A stretch of DNA of 64,000 bases, from contig NC_090780.1 of NCBI RefSeq assembly GCF_040054535.1, positions 12,705,001-12,769,000 of the forward strand, read 5' to 3'. Source of the DNA: Antennarius striatus. Lineage: Eukaryota > Chordata > Actinopteri > Lophiiformes > Antennariidae. Below the pieces are notes generated by a model, which was not told the DNA's origin, did not search any database, and saw only the letters and a program-made list of their open reading frames with translations. Of the stretch, positions 12,745-25,060 are shown piece by piece (the stretch's first letter is position 1; every line of letters starts with the position of its first letter). The position numbers and the translations under genes are program-made.

Positions 12745-14033
12745 ATGCCTCCTAAAAAGCCCGTGTCAGACCCCACCGCCCCGCCTGCACCGCCCTCCGG
12801 CGACGTCCCGGTGGAGAAGAAACCAGGTCAGAGGGCAATAAGTGAGAATATGAACCCATTGGGGGGTTTTTTAAACCGTAAAGTGTCAACGCTCACAACA
12901 TTTTAGTAAATTAACATGTGCGTAAATGTTTCTTCTCCAGGCGGTGTAAGAGCGCGTAAACCTGCCACCCATCCCTCCACCGCCATCATGGTCAAAGAGG
13001 CGCTGACCGCGTTGGATTCGCGCAAAGGCGTTTCGTTTATAGCGATCCAGAATTATATCAAGGACAAACATCCCACAGTCGATGAGTCAAGAATGAAGAA
13101 CTTGGTCCGGAAAGCCCTGAAGAAAGGTCTGGAGACGGGCACCTTAGTGCGTCCTGTCAAGTCCGGCGTGGTCACAGGCGCGGTGGGAAGGTTTAGGGTA
13201 AGATGTCAAGTCTACACATATCCCTATCGATTCAGATCGATCATAATCACTTCTCCCTCAATGTGTCAAAGCTTCCGCCTAAAGAAAAGGGGACAAAGCC
13301 AAACAGTGAGAATATAGACCCAAACGTGCAGAAAGCGCCTAAAACGGCAAAGGAGCGCGTCAAGAGGTCTCCAAAAGCAGGTACGAACGAACTGGTAAAA
13401 TGATCTCCAGTACGCCCTTCTGATTTTAATTCAGTGTGACATCTTTAAGGTGCAACTAAGAAGAAAGAGGCTGCTAAAGAACACAAGTCACAAGAGGTGA
13501 GAATGCTTGTGGTGGACAAATATTTATTTTCCCCTCAAATAAGTTATTTTACCAGCATTATTTTTCCTTTTGAAGGCCTAAAAATGATCTTTTACCTTTA
13601 GGCTAGGGTGGAGGTGGTTTTTGTCCATTTTAAGACGGCCCTTAGAACCCTGTTTTAATGGTGTGCACATCAAATCTGAAGTTTGATTTATAATAAAAGG
13701 GACTACAGGGTCTTAGATTAATATATTTACTCCAATTATCCTATTGAAGTCATGACCTGATGCTAAAATTGTAGTTCCAAGCGTGAGTGGTGTGCTTGAC
13801 TTTTCCATGTTCAGGATTCAAATCCTCCCAAAAAGTCTAAGAAGGAAAAAGAGGATGCTACCTCAAAAGATGCTCCAGCAAAGAAGCCAAAGGGTAAAAC
13901 CAAAGGAACTGCAGAGGAAGACGAGGGAGCCTCTGCTTCAGCCAAACCGAAAGCTGCATCCCAGAAGACTAGGGAAGGTAGTAAAGCCTCTGCTGCTAAA
14001 GCAACGGGAAGGGGGAAGAAGACTGCTGCATAA
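12745..14033 (+). CDS. h1-8: oocyte-type linker histone H1.8 (H1oo/H1M-like)
   Basis: Maternal linker histone that binds the nucleosome dyad and linker DNA in eggs and early embryos. Five exons: 12745-12826, 12941-13197, 13272-13380, 13450-13496, 13815-14033, giving 237 residues. A short proline-rich N-tail (MPPKKPVSDPTAPPAPPSG) is followed by an H15 globular domain at about residues 39-113 (HPSTAIMVKEALTALDSRKG, then IQNYIKDKHPTV and VVTGAVGRF) and a Lys/Ala-rich tail ending GRGKKTAA. Replication-dependent H1 genes lack introns and end in a histone stem-loop. This gene has four introns and an AATAAA near 14077, as polyadenylated H1-8 does. Linkage to tmcc1 supports H1-8 over H1-0 or H1-10. 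The start has a clean upstream context in a GC-richer promoter. Confidence 0.88.
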
Positions 14034-15737
14034 CTCTAGAGCTCTTAACTGATTTTATATGGATTGTCTGTGTTGCAATAAAATCTTTATTTTTGATTTG
14101 TATGATGCCTCTGTTCTATCAGAATGGGTTTGAACTTAATGTTGGGCCTCTCCTCCCAAATTTTGAGTGCTGTATCAGAACTTGTATTCAAACTAGAAAC
14201 ATTTTAATTTAAATCTAAAGGGAGGATTTAAAGTACTCAATTTGCAGACATTGACATGATGCTGCGTTCCACTTTCATGATATCCACCAACCTTTCATGC
14301 TGTAGTAACTCAAAATATCTGATCAGTCAGTTATGACCGTCAATGCGTTAGTTCTCTCCTTCACTAAAACCACTGGTCAAAACTGTCTCCATTAAACTCC
14401 TTTCACTTAAATTTAGAAGTTTTCATGACTTGTTCTCAAAACCACAAATGAAATCCCTGACCCCCTTTAACATTGTGCATAACTATGAAACCCAGAATAA
14501 AACCAGTCCTGCCCTCTACTGGTTGGAAAATTCAGACTGAAATTATTGCCCTCTTCACCCTTTATGAGCAATCTTGAGGGTAACAAGACCACACTGACCA
14601 TTTAAAGTTCCTAGATCTGAGGTGTGATCAAGATAAAGCCTCACTAGTGACTTTAAAACCTTTAAACACCAGTGTTCTTTTAAATGGATTATTTTCATTC
14701 GTCATGTACAACTTCTTGATTAAACTGAACTTGATCATTTTTAAAACAGCAAATTTATTTGTCTTAAAAAAACCTAGAAAGTATTACTATTTCATTGTCA
14801 CTAACAGAAACAGTACGGAAGCACTGAGTCTTTGAGCTTTTTGATTGCTCTTCAAGTATGTTAAGTTCATAGATTATTCTTCTGTGAAAAACCACCAGGA
14901 GAGAAGGATCCATTTGGCCTCGGGAACAGGGCCATAGCTCCGAAACAGTCTTGATAGTGATATCCTGGTTGTGGCAGAACCAGTGTTACTGACTTCACAC
15001 ATCCAAAGTACACAAGTCATGAACCTGCTCCTGCATGATCCAGTGACAAGTCTGGTTTGAAAGCAACGTCACCGATGTGCAAGCACCACATTCTTCAGAG
15101 GGTAGCGAGCAGGGAGATGAGTTGGTCAGACAGGCTGAACTATCAAACGATTGCAGCAAAACGGAAAGAAATCAGATCTGAAAAATTGAATGAACAAGAG
15201 TGGACTTACAAAAACAAGATGTGGTTGGCTCATTACAGTTAAAGGAACATTTAAAAAAAGAAACATCAATCCGTTCTATTAAAAATAGCAGTGAGTTCAA
15301 AACAACATGACTTAAACCAGTTCAAAAGTATTAAAACTGTTATCTGATGAGAAATAAATTTTCCACATGTAAACAAATTCACTCAGACCAGAGGAAAAAA
15401 CAAGGATGCAGTCCTCTCAGCCAATCCTTCACCCGTGCACCATTCACCCTTTTACAGCATGTGCTTGTGACACAATTGCACAAATAGAAAGTCAATACAA
15501 AACATCCTCCCCATTCTCCACCTTCTTCTTTACCTGTTTTACTCATCTCAAAACACAATTCATAAAGTGATAAAGTGGCAAGCCTCTGAGGCAATCCTCG
15601 TGAAAATTTTGAAAGCTGTGTAAGAGGAAGACAAGGTAGGACGATTGAGATTCATCTCCCTTTGTCAGTCAGCGTCCTGCCTTTCCACACCAGCTCAGTA
15701 CCCTGTCCCTTCACGACTACGAGCCACTCCAACTCGG
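14034..15737. other. convergent 3' UTRs of h1-8 (+) and tmcc1 (-)
   Basis: The h1-8 poly(A) signal lies near 14077. The rest reads best as the long 3' UTR of tmcc1 on the minus strand, with candidate minus-strand AATAAA signals near 14755 and 15352. ORFs at 14647-14835, 15057-15242 and 15379-15594 show no family resemblance. Confidence 0.5.
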
Positions 15738-18700
15738 TCATCTGGAGTGGAGAAGAAAACGATGCAGATATTCTGACATAGCATCCCAGTGCCTCCAGAG
15801 GAAGGCGAGGACGAGCAGGAGGAGCAGCGTGGAGAGCGTGCGGCTGCGCGTTTTCATCAGAGGGACGACGCAGTTCGCCACCGTGGACACAAACACTAAC
15901 AGGACCGCCATGACAGCTAGCAGCACGTTGATGAGTTTGCCAAGAAGAGTCCGTGCTGTGGCGTTCTCCAAACCCTCCAGCTGCACCACCTGCTGCTGCT
16001 GCTGCTGCAGCTCCATCTTCGAGATGCGTGTCTGACATGCCTCCAGCGCCTCCTACAGGTCACATGCAAAACTGTTAGTGAAATAACACCAAGGATAATT
16101 ATTTTATTTTGTTTTGGGGGTTTTTATTTTGGAGAGGCTTACCTGAATGTCTCTCGCTCTTTCATTTGACTGGTAGGCAATCTTCTCCTCCATGCTGGCA
16201 AGTTCCTGCTTCAAGTTCAGAATCTCATTCTGGTGGAGTTCTGTCAAGTCATTGAGCTGTTCTTCTAAACGTTCACACCTGCATAGCAGAGACAACGGTA
16301 CATCACAAACACGACGTGCAGACACCCACGAAAACAAACCATCCTGCAGTGCATGGGACGTGATACGATACCTGTATCCCGTGTCTTGCAGGACCTCCAT
16401 TATCATTGTGTAATCACGCTGATAATGGGCTTTCAAGTTTTCAAATGACTCCTTCAGTCGACCTTGGTTTTCACGGAGTTCTTGAATCTCGTGAACTATA
16501 GCATCGAAGCCTGTAGCCTGGTGATCTAGGGTATTGCCCTTGGAGCTGGGGGGTCCTAAAGGGGCTCCAGTCATGCTGTTGGCTCCTGCAGAGCCAGAAG
16601 TTGCACTAGAACAGTCGTCATCACTGCCATACTTTGGGCTGGACTGCAGCTGTCCCGTCCCGAGGGCTCTCGTCCCCCCGGCACCGACTCCTTCCTCTCC
16701 CTGGGATTCATCCATGGAGTCTTTCAGGGCTGTGATGTTGTCGGCGCTGCCAAACTTGTTGCGGATGAGGGACGCAATTTCCCTTGGCTTAGACACGACA
16801 GCTCCAGCTGCAGAGTGAGTGGCCTGAGAGAAACTGGAGAGACCACCCGTCACCTGAAAGGAACAAGAGCAGGTCAGCATACAGTGTAAAGCTGGGATTG
16901 TAGCACAAGAGCTATGGGTTTATGGCGTGTGGTTTAAACACGGGCTTTATGGAAAGATATATTTCAATGCATTACATTTATCTGCATCGGTTTCAAAATG
17001 TAATTAATGAGCTAAAATCTCATCACCATCAGCTAAATAGTCTCAAACAAACTTTGGATTTGGATCAAAGCGGGGTTTTTTTTGCATTAAATTAGAATTT
17101 ACAACCTGATTGACAAAAAAAAATTCTAACAGAAGCAAATAACTCATTGTAATAAAAATAAACACATGAATAAAATTCTTTATGTTGCTTTAGATAACTG
17201 CTACACTGCCTCCCAGTGTGTGTGTGTGGCAAGAAGTGGGATCACAAATTCGTCAGTGTATAACATATCCTCTCTTCCTCTAACAACCCAAGAGTTGTAT
17301 ACTATTTTGAGTGTAGACACCTTCAAATCATTGTTCCATGGAAAATTTAAAGAAATTGAAATTAAATAAACTGATCACCCCACACACTTTACATCATGGT
17401 TGATTTATGGGACAGATTTGGTAAAGCTAAGACTTCTAGTTTGTGAGACAGATTGTGCAGAAATAATCAGGGACGTAAGCACTGCCGGTGGGTATTGTCA
17501 GTCTGTCAGAATCATAATAAATCTGAAAACACCTAAAATTGTAGTTTTGCAAAAATTTATACAAATTTTATTCTGTTAATGGACAAAACTTTGTATTTTT
17601 GACCTCATGCTCCATGTAATGAATGCTTTTAACTGTGATTGGCGAACACCCTGACACATATTCATAAAAAACAGCAGCTTGCAAGCCTGATGAAGAGAAG
17701 AATACATACAGTTAGCTCTAAAGAAATAATAAATTACCTGTGTGTGTCCCAAAATGTCAACTGGCAGCACAGGTACCGCCACAGAAAGCCCCCTCACGTG
17801 TAACATTAGCATGAAAACTACACAAGGAGCACACAGCGGTACAGCATTACACCAGTAACAGAGGTATGTGTAACAGACCTGCTGTGAGTGACTCGGCACA
17901 GCGGTCTTTACATTAGTGGGATCTGGCAGCGGTAGAACAGAGGAGGCATTAAGAGCACAAACCTTGGCGCCAACATCTTTCAGCCCCTGGTGCATGTCTC
18001 GGAAAACGTCTTTGGGTTGGCGCGGTATGCCGTTGTGCTCCACCTCTCGCAGCTTCCTGTGGTAATGCTCCAGCTTCCTCTGCAGCTGCTGGATGGTCTG
18101 AGCCGACTTCTGGTTTTTCTTCTCAAACACCTGTTTGATGCGAGCACTCTGCTGTTTGTCTGCATTGTTAGCCAGCTTCAGGTATTCGGCCACGTTGTCA
18201 TCACGGGCAGTTTGTTCGATCTTGATTTGTTCTGTGAGCTTTAGAATCTTCTGTTGTAATTGGGCGATGGCCTGTTTGGTTCGCTGGGGATCCGGGGTGC
18301 AGTCGACTACGTCATACCCATCCTGAGCACAGGGGGGGGCGTTGGGTGACACAGCAGGACCTGAACCATCGACACGATCCAGCTGCTTAAAATAGAGTAA
18401 ACAGAGGAAATTTTAAGAAAGCTTAAATGGTAAGAATGCTATCTGTAGTGTGTATGGATCTATCTAATATGAACATGTCATTTCAAGGTAATGAGCTGTA
18501 CTGTACAAAAACATTTCATGTAGACAATCTGAAGACTCAAACTTTATTGATTGTCTAGTGTCTAAGATTTATCTGGTGGTGTGATCGCTGCTTTAACACA
18601 ACTGAACACCCCTCATCTCACCAACAGTTGTCACTAAAAACACTACAGGCCCCATCTGTCTCCCTCTCACTGTTTGGTTTGTCTGTTAGTGGTCCTACTG

Positions 18701-21033
18701 AAGCAATGCAGAGCAACATGGTGCACTCTGGAGAATACTAAAACCCTCTGCAAAAAAGGATTTGGGCGATTATTCACCAAAATATCACACGTCGTCTCAT
18801 TAGTATTTAAATAATAATGCATTCCATTCGTGCACCTCGATCCCTCTAAATCCTGCCTACTGGACAAGTAGTCCGCCATCAGTCAGTGCTCAGTCAGAAA
18901 GGCAGATGGTAATTCTAAAGACTTTTTTTTTTAAAACATAACTGACTTTTGTCTATTTTTTGAGCCACACACTCAGTCATCAGAGCCCGAAGGCACAAAA
19001 ACAGGACGAAGGACAGGTAGAACTCTTACAAATGAACACAAAGGGATTTTGTCTTTTCGAGACGCTGGGGATAGTGGAAGTTTTTTTTCCACAGATCAGA
19101 CTAGTTTGTGAACATAGGTGCAAGATTTTTTTAAAAATGTAACAGATCTGAACACTGTAGAGCTCTCAGAAATAGTTTTTGAACTCTTTTACAACAAGAA
19201 CAACTTTGCTATACTACTGATTTCCAGTCCTGTACTCCAGTGGCCCAATAGTGTAAAGAACATCCCTATTCCGTTCATGCCTCAGGTTTCGTTCACATCT
19301 TAACGTCTGATTGTTTTGAACCCCTTTAAATGAGGCCCTGTTTGAAATGGGTTTTTTAAACCAATACATCACGAGTATCTTTACCCGTCTTCCTGTCACA
19401 AAAATATCAATCATCCCATCATTTTGAGTTTGTTTAGCCCTGCAAGCATTCTCTGACCTGAAGTACTCTGAGACAGCAAAAGCTAAATTTAGACAGGCTT
19501 AAAGCACAGAGTGACCGACCACTCAAAGGCAATCTCTGACCTCCCACTGCCAACAGCTCCTCTCTTCACACAGCATCATCTGAACGACTAGCAGCCTTTC
19601 AACTCATTTACACTATTCACTTACTTTTTTACATTCTGGCACTTATTTTCATGCATGGCTCTGTTTTATCTTTAATTTGTAAAACCCAGTTGCAAACACA
19701 GTGCACTTGTTCTTAAATGGGTAATCCCTGAATGTAAGTTAGGATCAAATTCAATTAAATAATAACTTAGTTTGTGAAATGATTGGACTACGCATGATCT
19801 GGGAAAGTTCTTATGGCTTTACAATATGCTGAACATATTTCAATGACAGAGTTTGTCATTATTCTAGTGATCACTGTGAATAATGTATACGGCTGCTAAT
19901 ATTCATGGCTGACATCAGTTGTTGTTTTTGTCCTCTTTTTCCCCATCATGCTGTGTGGCGTACAAACAAAAATTACATTGGCGTAAGTGAATTAAGAGTT
20001 GTAACACATTAATCCACATTTTTAATCCGTATTTCAATATGCGGCATGTGAAGCTATAAAAGCAACTTTTTTTTCCTATGTTTTCTGAGCTAATGTTGTG
20101 TGAGACAGACAATGGAGAAGGTGAAGTCGTGCTGCTTCCAGGAGAGTGACTCATGTTTATGTGTTCAGATTTGATTCATCAGAAGAGGGTGATGGGAGAA
20201 TCGATATTTATTTTTACTGCATTTTAAAAGCCATGCCCACCTCCACCTACACGGTGGCATTCTAACAGCGTGTGCCACTATGTTAAAAGGAAAGCATACA
20301 GAACAGTTACATTTTCTTAATGCATCACTGATATCAGGCTGGAACGTGTCACCCTCTGTCAGGAATGTCTTGTTCCATGACTGTGGCTTAAATTCTCACC
20401 TGAACGACGCTGTGGACCTGAGATTCTCACCTTGTCCGGCTCCTCAGTTGAGTGGTAGCCAGAGGTCAGCAGCATGTCAGCTAGCGCTGGGCTGCTGGGC
20501 GTGTCTGTGGTGGAGGACGAGCGTGGGCGTCCAGCCTGCAGCAGAGCTTCATGGGTGCTACGTCGATGGATCTGAGGGCTTCCTTTCTGGGGTGGCTCCG
20601 CGCTACCCCCCACCTTACTGCGGCGGCTCTGCAGGCTGGTGCCTCGCTTCATAATTGGTGGCGCGCCTCTGATCTGCTGCAGAACACGGCTCAGAGTTGC
20701 AGGAGGGGCGGAAGTGGCAGTGCTGTCAGAATCCAAAAGGAGGAGAGAGGAGGCAGGAGCATCCCCTACTTCTGACCCTGCTTCATTGGGCTCGGAGGGA
20801 GGGGCGCCTGAACAGGACGAGATAGAGTCATGAGGGGAAACGGAGGAACGTCGGCGCTGTGGCTGGAAAAAGTGCTTCAGGCCGTGGCCCAATGCGCCCA
20901 TGTTCTCCAGGGCATTATGGGTGATTTTGGACAAGCCATGCTCCGACTCCGACGCCCTCCTGCCGACCTCAGGTTCCAGTCGGCCTCCTGCATCCGGCTC
21001 CTCTGGACTCTGCTCACTACTGCCCTGATCCAT
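15738..21033 (-). CDS. tmcc1: transmembrane and coiled-coil domain protein 1
   Basis: ER membrane protein; in mammals TMCC1 acts at ER-endosome contacts that support endosome fission. Coding exons in transcript order: 21033-20431, 18385-17963, 16853-16372, 16278-16143, 16052-15738, giving 652 residues against 653 in human. The Ser-rich N-terminal part is disordered ([15 protein letters not shown]). It is followed by [20 protein letters not shown] and a long coiled coil ([39 protein letters not shown]), a conserved [19 protein letters not shown], a second coiled coil ([18 protein letters not shown]), a polyQ run and two C-terminal membrane segments around [16 protein letters not shown] and [14 protein letters not shown]. 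Using the donor at 17962 gives the human length. Reading on to a second donor at 17878 adds 28 in-frame codons. Confidence 0.93.
18386..20430 (-). other. tmcc1 intron of 2.0 kb
   Basis: Separates the large first coding exon from the coiled-coil exon. It is AT-rich, and I see no exon, RNA gene or named repeat in it. Confidence 0.6.
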
Positions 21034-24000
21034 CAGAGACCTCCAGTTTCACAGTGAGGTTTATACTAGGGGGTGCAAGGGACTAGCTACGCCCCGTCAA
21101 CACCCCCCCCTCTCTCAGCGACTTGCTCAGAGTCGAGAAGCAGCGGGGATGGCGTTCAGTTGGGTCTTTTGAGTGCATATGCGTCTGCGGTTTGGCTCAA
21201 TGTCATGCTTGTCTACCACAAAAGGAAAATAAAGTGAACATGCAGCAGTGAATGGTGAACAGAACAACCAGCAGTACAATAGAAATAAACACAAAGCAAC
21301 AAAAACTGGGTTGACGCAGACGAGACCACCTTGTTTCGCTTTCTTGTTGATTTTGTCGACAATCCTTCACAGCCGACTATTCATGATTGAATGTTTTTCA
21401 TCATCTCTGCTCACGCAGTACAATTGCTATCCGTTTTATCAGAAGAGCGTGTGGTGTGTCTGACAGCGCCAAGCCGGTAATGCAAGAACACAAAGTCTAC
21501 AAAATAAACAAGCTTAGGGAACAGTTTCTGAAATGCCCTCATTTGTTACACAACACATCACTTTCTATCGCATGTATTTTTGAATATTTAATCCAAACTG
21601 CAGAAAAGACCACACAATAAGGGGAAATTACATTTCAGAAAGTATTCATTAATTAAATTGACAATCATGTGTGAGTGTTTGGATGGGGAAAATAAAGGGG
21701 CTACCAAGTGTGAAAAATGCAAATAATATATTAAATGGATAGTGAGCGTGAACTAATTCTCGTCTGAATAAGGTGTTAAAGGATCATCCGCAGCAGCAGC
21801 ACAGTCCACTTTTACATCACATTTCATAACAAGACTAATTCTTGAAATGTAAAGAACCAGTCCAGGTCTTTGGTTCTCAGACGACCAGTTGTATCAAAAC
21901 TTTTAGAAATACGGAGTTAGAAAGTTGGACAGAAGGAAGGTAGAACAAGAGACAGAGAGTGAGCAAGAGCTTACCATCAGTCCAGCTTCTCCTCCACTGC
22001 CTCACAACTCAGGGGTGGCTACAGCAAGCAGAAATATATAAAAATAAATAAATAATACTCACCACTGAAGTAAAAGGAAGGGATTCAAAACCAACACATA
22101 GAAATAATCAGACTTGAAGACAAATTTTCCCCTCTGTAAGAATGGATGTTTAAAGCAACAATACATCAGACGAGAGGCTTAAAGAGGAAGACGCTCCTGT
22201 CCTCCATTTGTCTTTGGTCATGCTATCCTTGAGTGCAAACGTATAGAGTTAAATTAGAGTTAAAAGCATGTGGACCTGCAGTTATTTCACTCTTATGGCC
22301 AAATAATATTATCAAAGTGAGATTAGCATCTCAAACCGTCATCTTTTCATTTACAGGTTTGCCCATTGTCTCCTGAAGAAATTCATTCTACTACAACATT
22401 AACACTAATAAATTGAATTTCATTCAACTTCACAACTCAAGCCTGAATAGTTTTAAGATGGATCAGACACTTTGTATGCTTGAGAGAGACAAAGCAACAT
22501 CAGTGCTCTCTGGTTAGTCATAAACAGTAAAAACATTCAAAGTTCATATTTGTTTGCAGTTTATACATCAGAAAAGATGTCACAGATCACACTGGTTTAC
22601 TATTATTTTTAATAAGGAAAGCCAGTCGCCCGCTTCGATATGTTATCATTTGTGATTAAGCGTTTCAATAAGAGGAAAAAGCTTTGAAGCTTTTCCTCAT
22701 TTAGTCTTTGAGCACCTAAACAGGCTCTTTCCCAAAGTGAGAAGTCGTCTCTGGAGCATCTCTGATAGAGATGCTCCAGAGACGGGATCAGAGACGGGAT
22801 CAGAGTTGGGATCACCGTTTTTAACCTGCCATCCCAGACTCATCCTTCCACTCTGGGGAATGTGACTTCCCATGCGAACTCACATGATAACTTCATGAAC
22901 CCCCCCCCCGAAAACAAATCTTACCATCACCACAATACACAGGTCACATTCAGTTTTTGTATACAGCCTATACCCTGACTCAACGCTGAGCTTCATCCTT
23001 TAAAACCTTCATTAGTTTGAAAATCATTCCTTCAGAAAACCATCCCGACAGAAGTAAAGGTCACAAAGACTGGGTGCAGTTTATCACTTAGTAAGATAGA
23101 AACTGTAGAAAAGACACGGCAGCAAAGCACCACACCGACACTGAACTACATCCTTCATCTACAATGATAACACAATGGAATCTGACTCCTCTGAGCTGAG
23201 GGCAGAGTGTTCTCTTCGAAGTGGGTCAGCCAACACTCGCATATCACTCTCTGTCCATGCAGTCCTCCAAGGTCACACATCTACATCCTGCATGTCTGTC
23301 AACATTTAGGCTTTCATTTGCATCACATAGAAACATATCTGCAAAACGGCAACTTGGAGTGGGTCTAAATGGTCACACTTTAACAGCACAACACGACTTT
23401 GTATTATCAGAAAATGTAAGTCAGTAGTTTTCTTATAGTAGATAAACATCCTTTATTATTTTTACTGATAAAGCACAAACAGGTAACAGAAGATCTGTTT
23501 AGAAAAATAGTTTTAATTTTTTTTTTAAAAACAAACTGCAGACCAACGTACCTTCAGATGGGGTCATCAGCAAATCATTTGACACTTCAGTAACACAGGA
23601 AAAGGCTTGACCCGCGCTGCTTCCCGACACGGTTTCCAATGGGTAAAGGTTACAGATGGAACTCTGGTGTGACACCCGTCAAACCGCATTCATCTCTGTC
23701 CATCAACATTTAGAAAAATCACATGCTGGAAAGAACAACACAAAAACAAAGGCAAGACATCATGAGATGCAGTTTGCTATGAACGCAGCTTTAACGGAGT
23801 CTCTCATAAATGTTCTTGTCTGTAATATGCGGCAAAATGTCTTTAACAATCCAGTAGTGGTGCTTCGCCATTTGAACCCCAGGCAGACTGGCGGTTTGGC
23901 TCATGACAGCGACGAGGACCCAAATAAACAACTGTCAATAAAGACTAATCTGTTGATCTGGTACTCAGTAGCCAGTAATTGAGCTTTGATGATGCTCTCA

Positions 24001-24860
24001 TGACAGGACAGTCTACTAGAAAGCATTAGAAAGCTTGATCTCAGCATTAGTGCTTTGTATAAAAAATTATATGTGCTGATTAAATGACCTGAATGCTGGG
24101 CCTGACAATAAACAAATGTAAACTTCATGATGCTTCATGGCTTACACATGGAATTCATACACTGACAACTACAACTACCAGATATAACATGAAGCTGATG
24201 AGCAGCATGTGTGCTATTTTCTAAATATATCCAACCTGATAAAAGTCACAGAAAATCACATGAAACAAATAAAAAGCATGTCCAAATCAACATCAACAAC
24301 AAAAGCGCAGGTCGAATCAAAATATTATATTATTGATCCAAGATGGGAGCCGAGTCAAATATTTTCCATCATGCCTTGCAGTGGAGTTTGATTCTGAAGC
24401 CTTTCTCCAAATACTGGAGCTACTTTGTCAGGTTACGTTGGTACAGATACGCCTTGGGCTCCTCACAATAAAAGCCCTGTCTAAAATGTGCAGTATTCAG
24501 TACATAAAAGACATTTATTAGGTAATATATTAAAAACTTCACATGCAATTCAAGTAAGTCAATGACATGTGACCACATCTATTTGACCACATGGGCAATA
24601 ATTTTCTCACAATTTAAGAATCAGCATGTGGACATCAAACACTGAACGTCTCATCAGAATTAAATGAATGAAGACACACACTGAATGAAAAGATCCAATG
24701 GTTACAAACCCAGTAAGGCATTTTTACAAGCGTATGGTTCATAGCGTGAGTGAGAACACTTGTCTTTATGGGGTAACAGCTACATGACAGGCCTCAGCAG
24801 CCTTTAAGCTTAATTAATTGTGCAATGTTTTAATTAATGGTTTCAAATATCTCCTGGGTA
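21034..24860 (-). other. tmcc1 5' flank / possible 5' UTR intron
   Basis: The first 100 bp above the start codon are GC-rich and could be 5' UTR. The rest is AT-rich DNA without a gene I can support. A perfect 18-bp-arm hairpin followed by a short GACGGGATCAGA tandem repeat lies at 22746-22810. ORFs at 22609, 23221, 23656 and 24209 match nothing known to me. Confidence 0.45.
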
Positions 24861-24865
24861 TGTCT

Positions 24866-25060
24866 CTGTAGGTTCTCAGTTATCTGGGTCGAGGTAAATC
24901 AAGAAGAAGAAGAAAAAAAAGAAAAACAGAACCAACTGGACTTGTTTCAGACTGGATGGAGGTGAAACATCTGAAGCCTCCTGAAGCCCCTGAAGCAGGT
25001 CCAGCTGGCTCTCTGGTTCCTGTGGACCTCCTGAGTGATATCTAAAGGACACGACCCATT
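24866..25060 (-). repeat. interspersed repeat fragment common in fish
   Basis: On the minus strand this reads GAAGCCTCAGATGTTTCACC-like sequence, then CAAGTCCAGTTGG and a T-rich run. That arrangement recalls a repeat fragment seen throughout teleost genomes (translated ASDVSPPSSLKQVQL). The element class is not determined. Confidence 0.45.
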
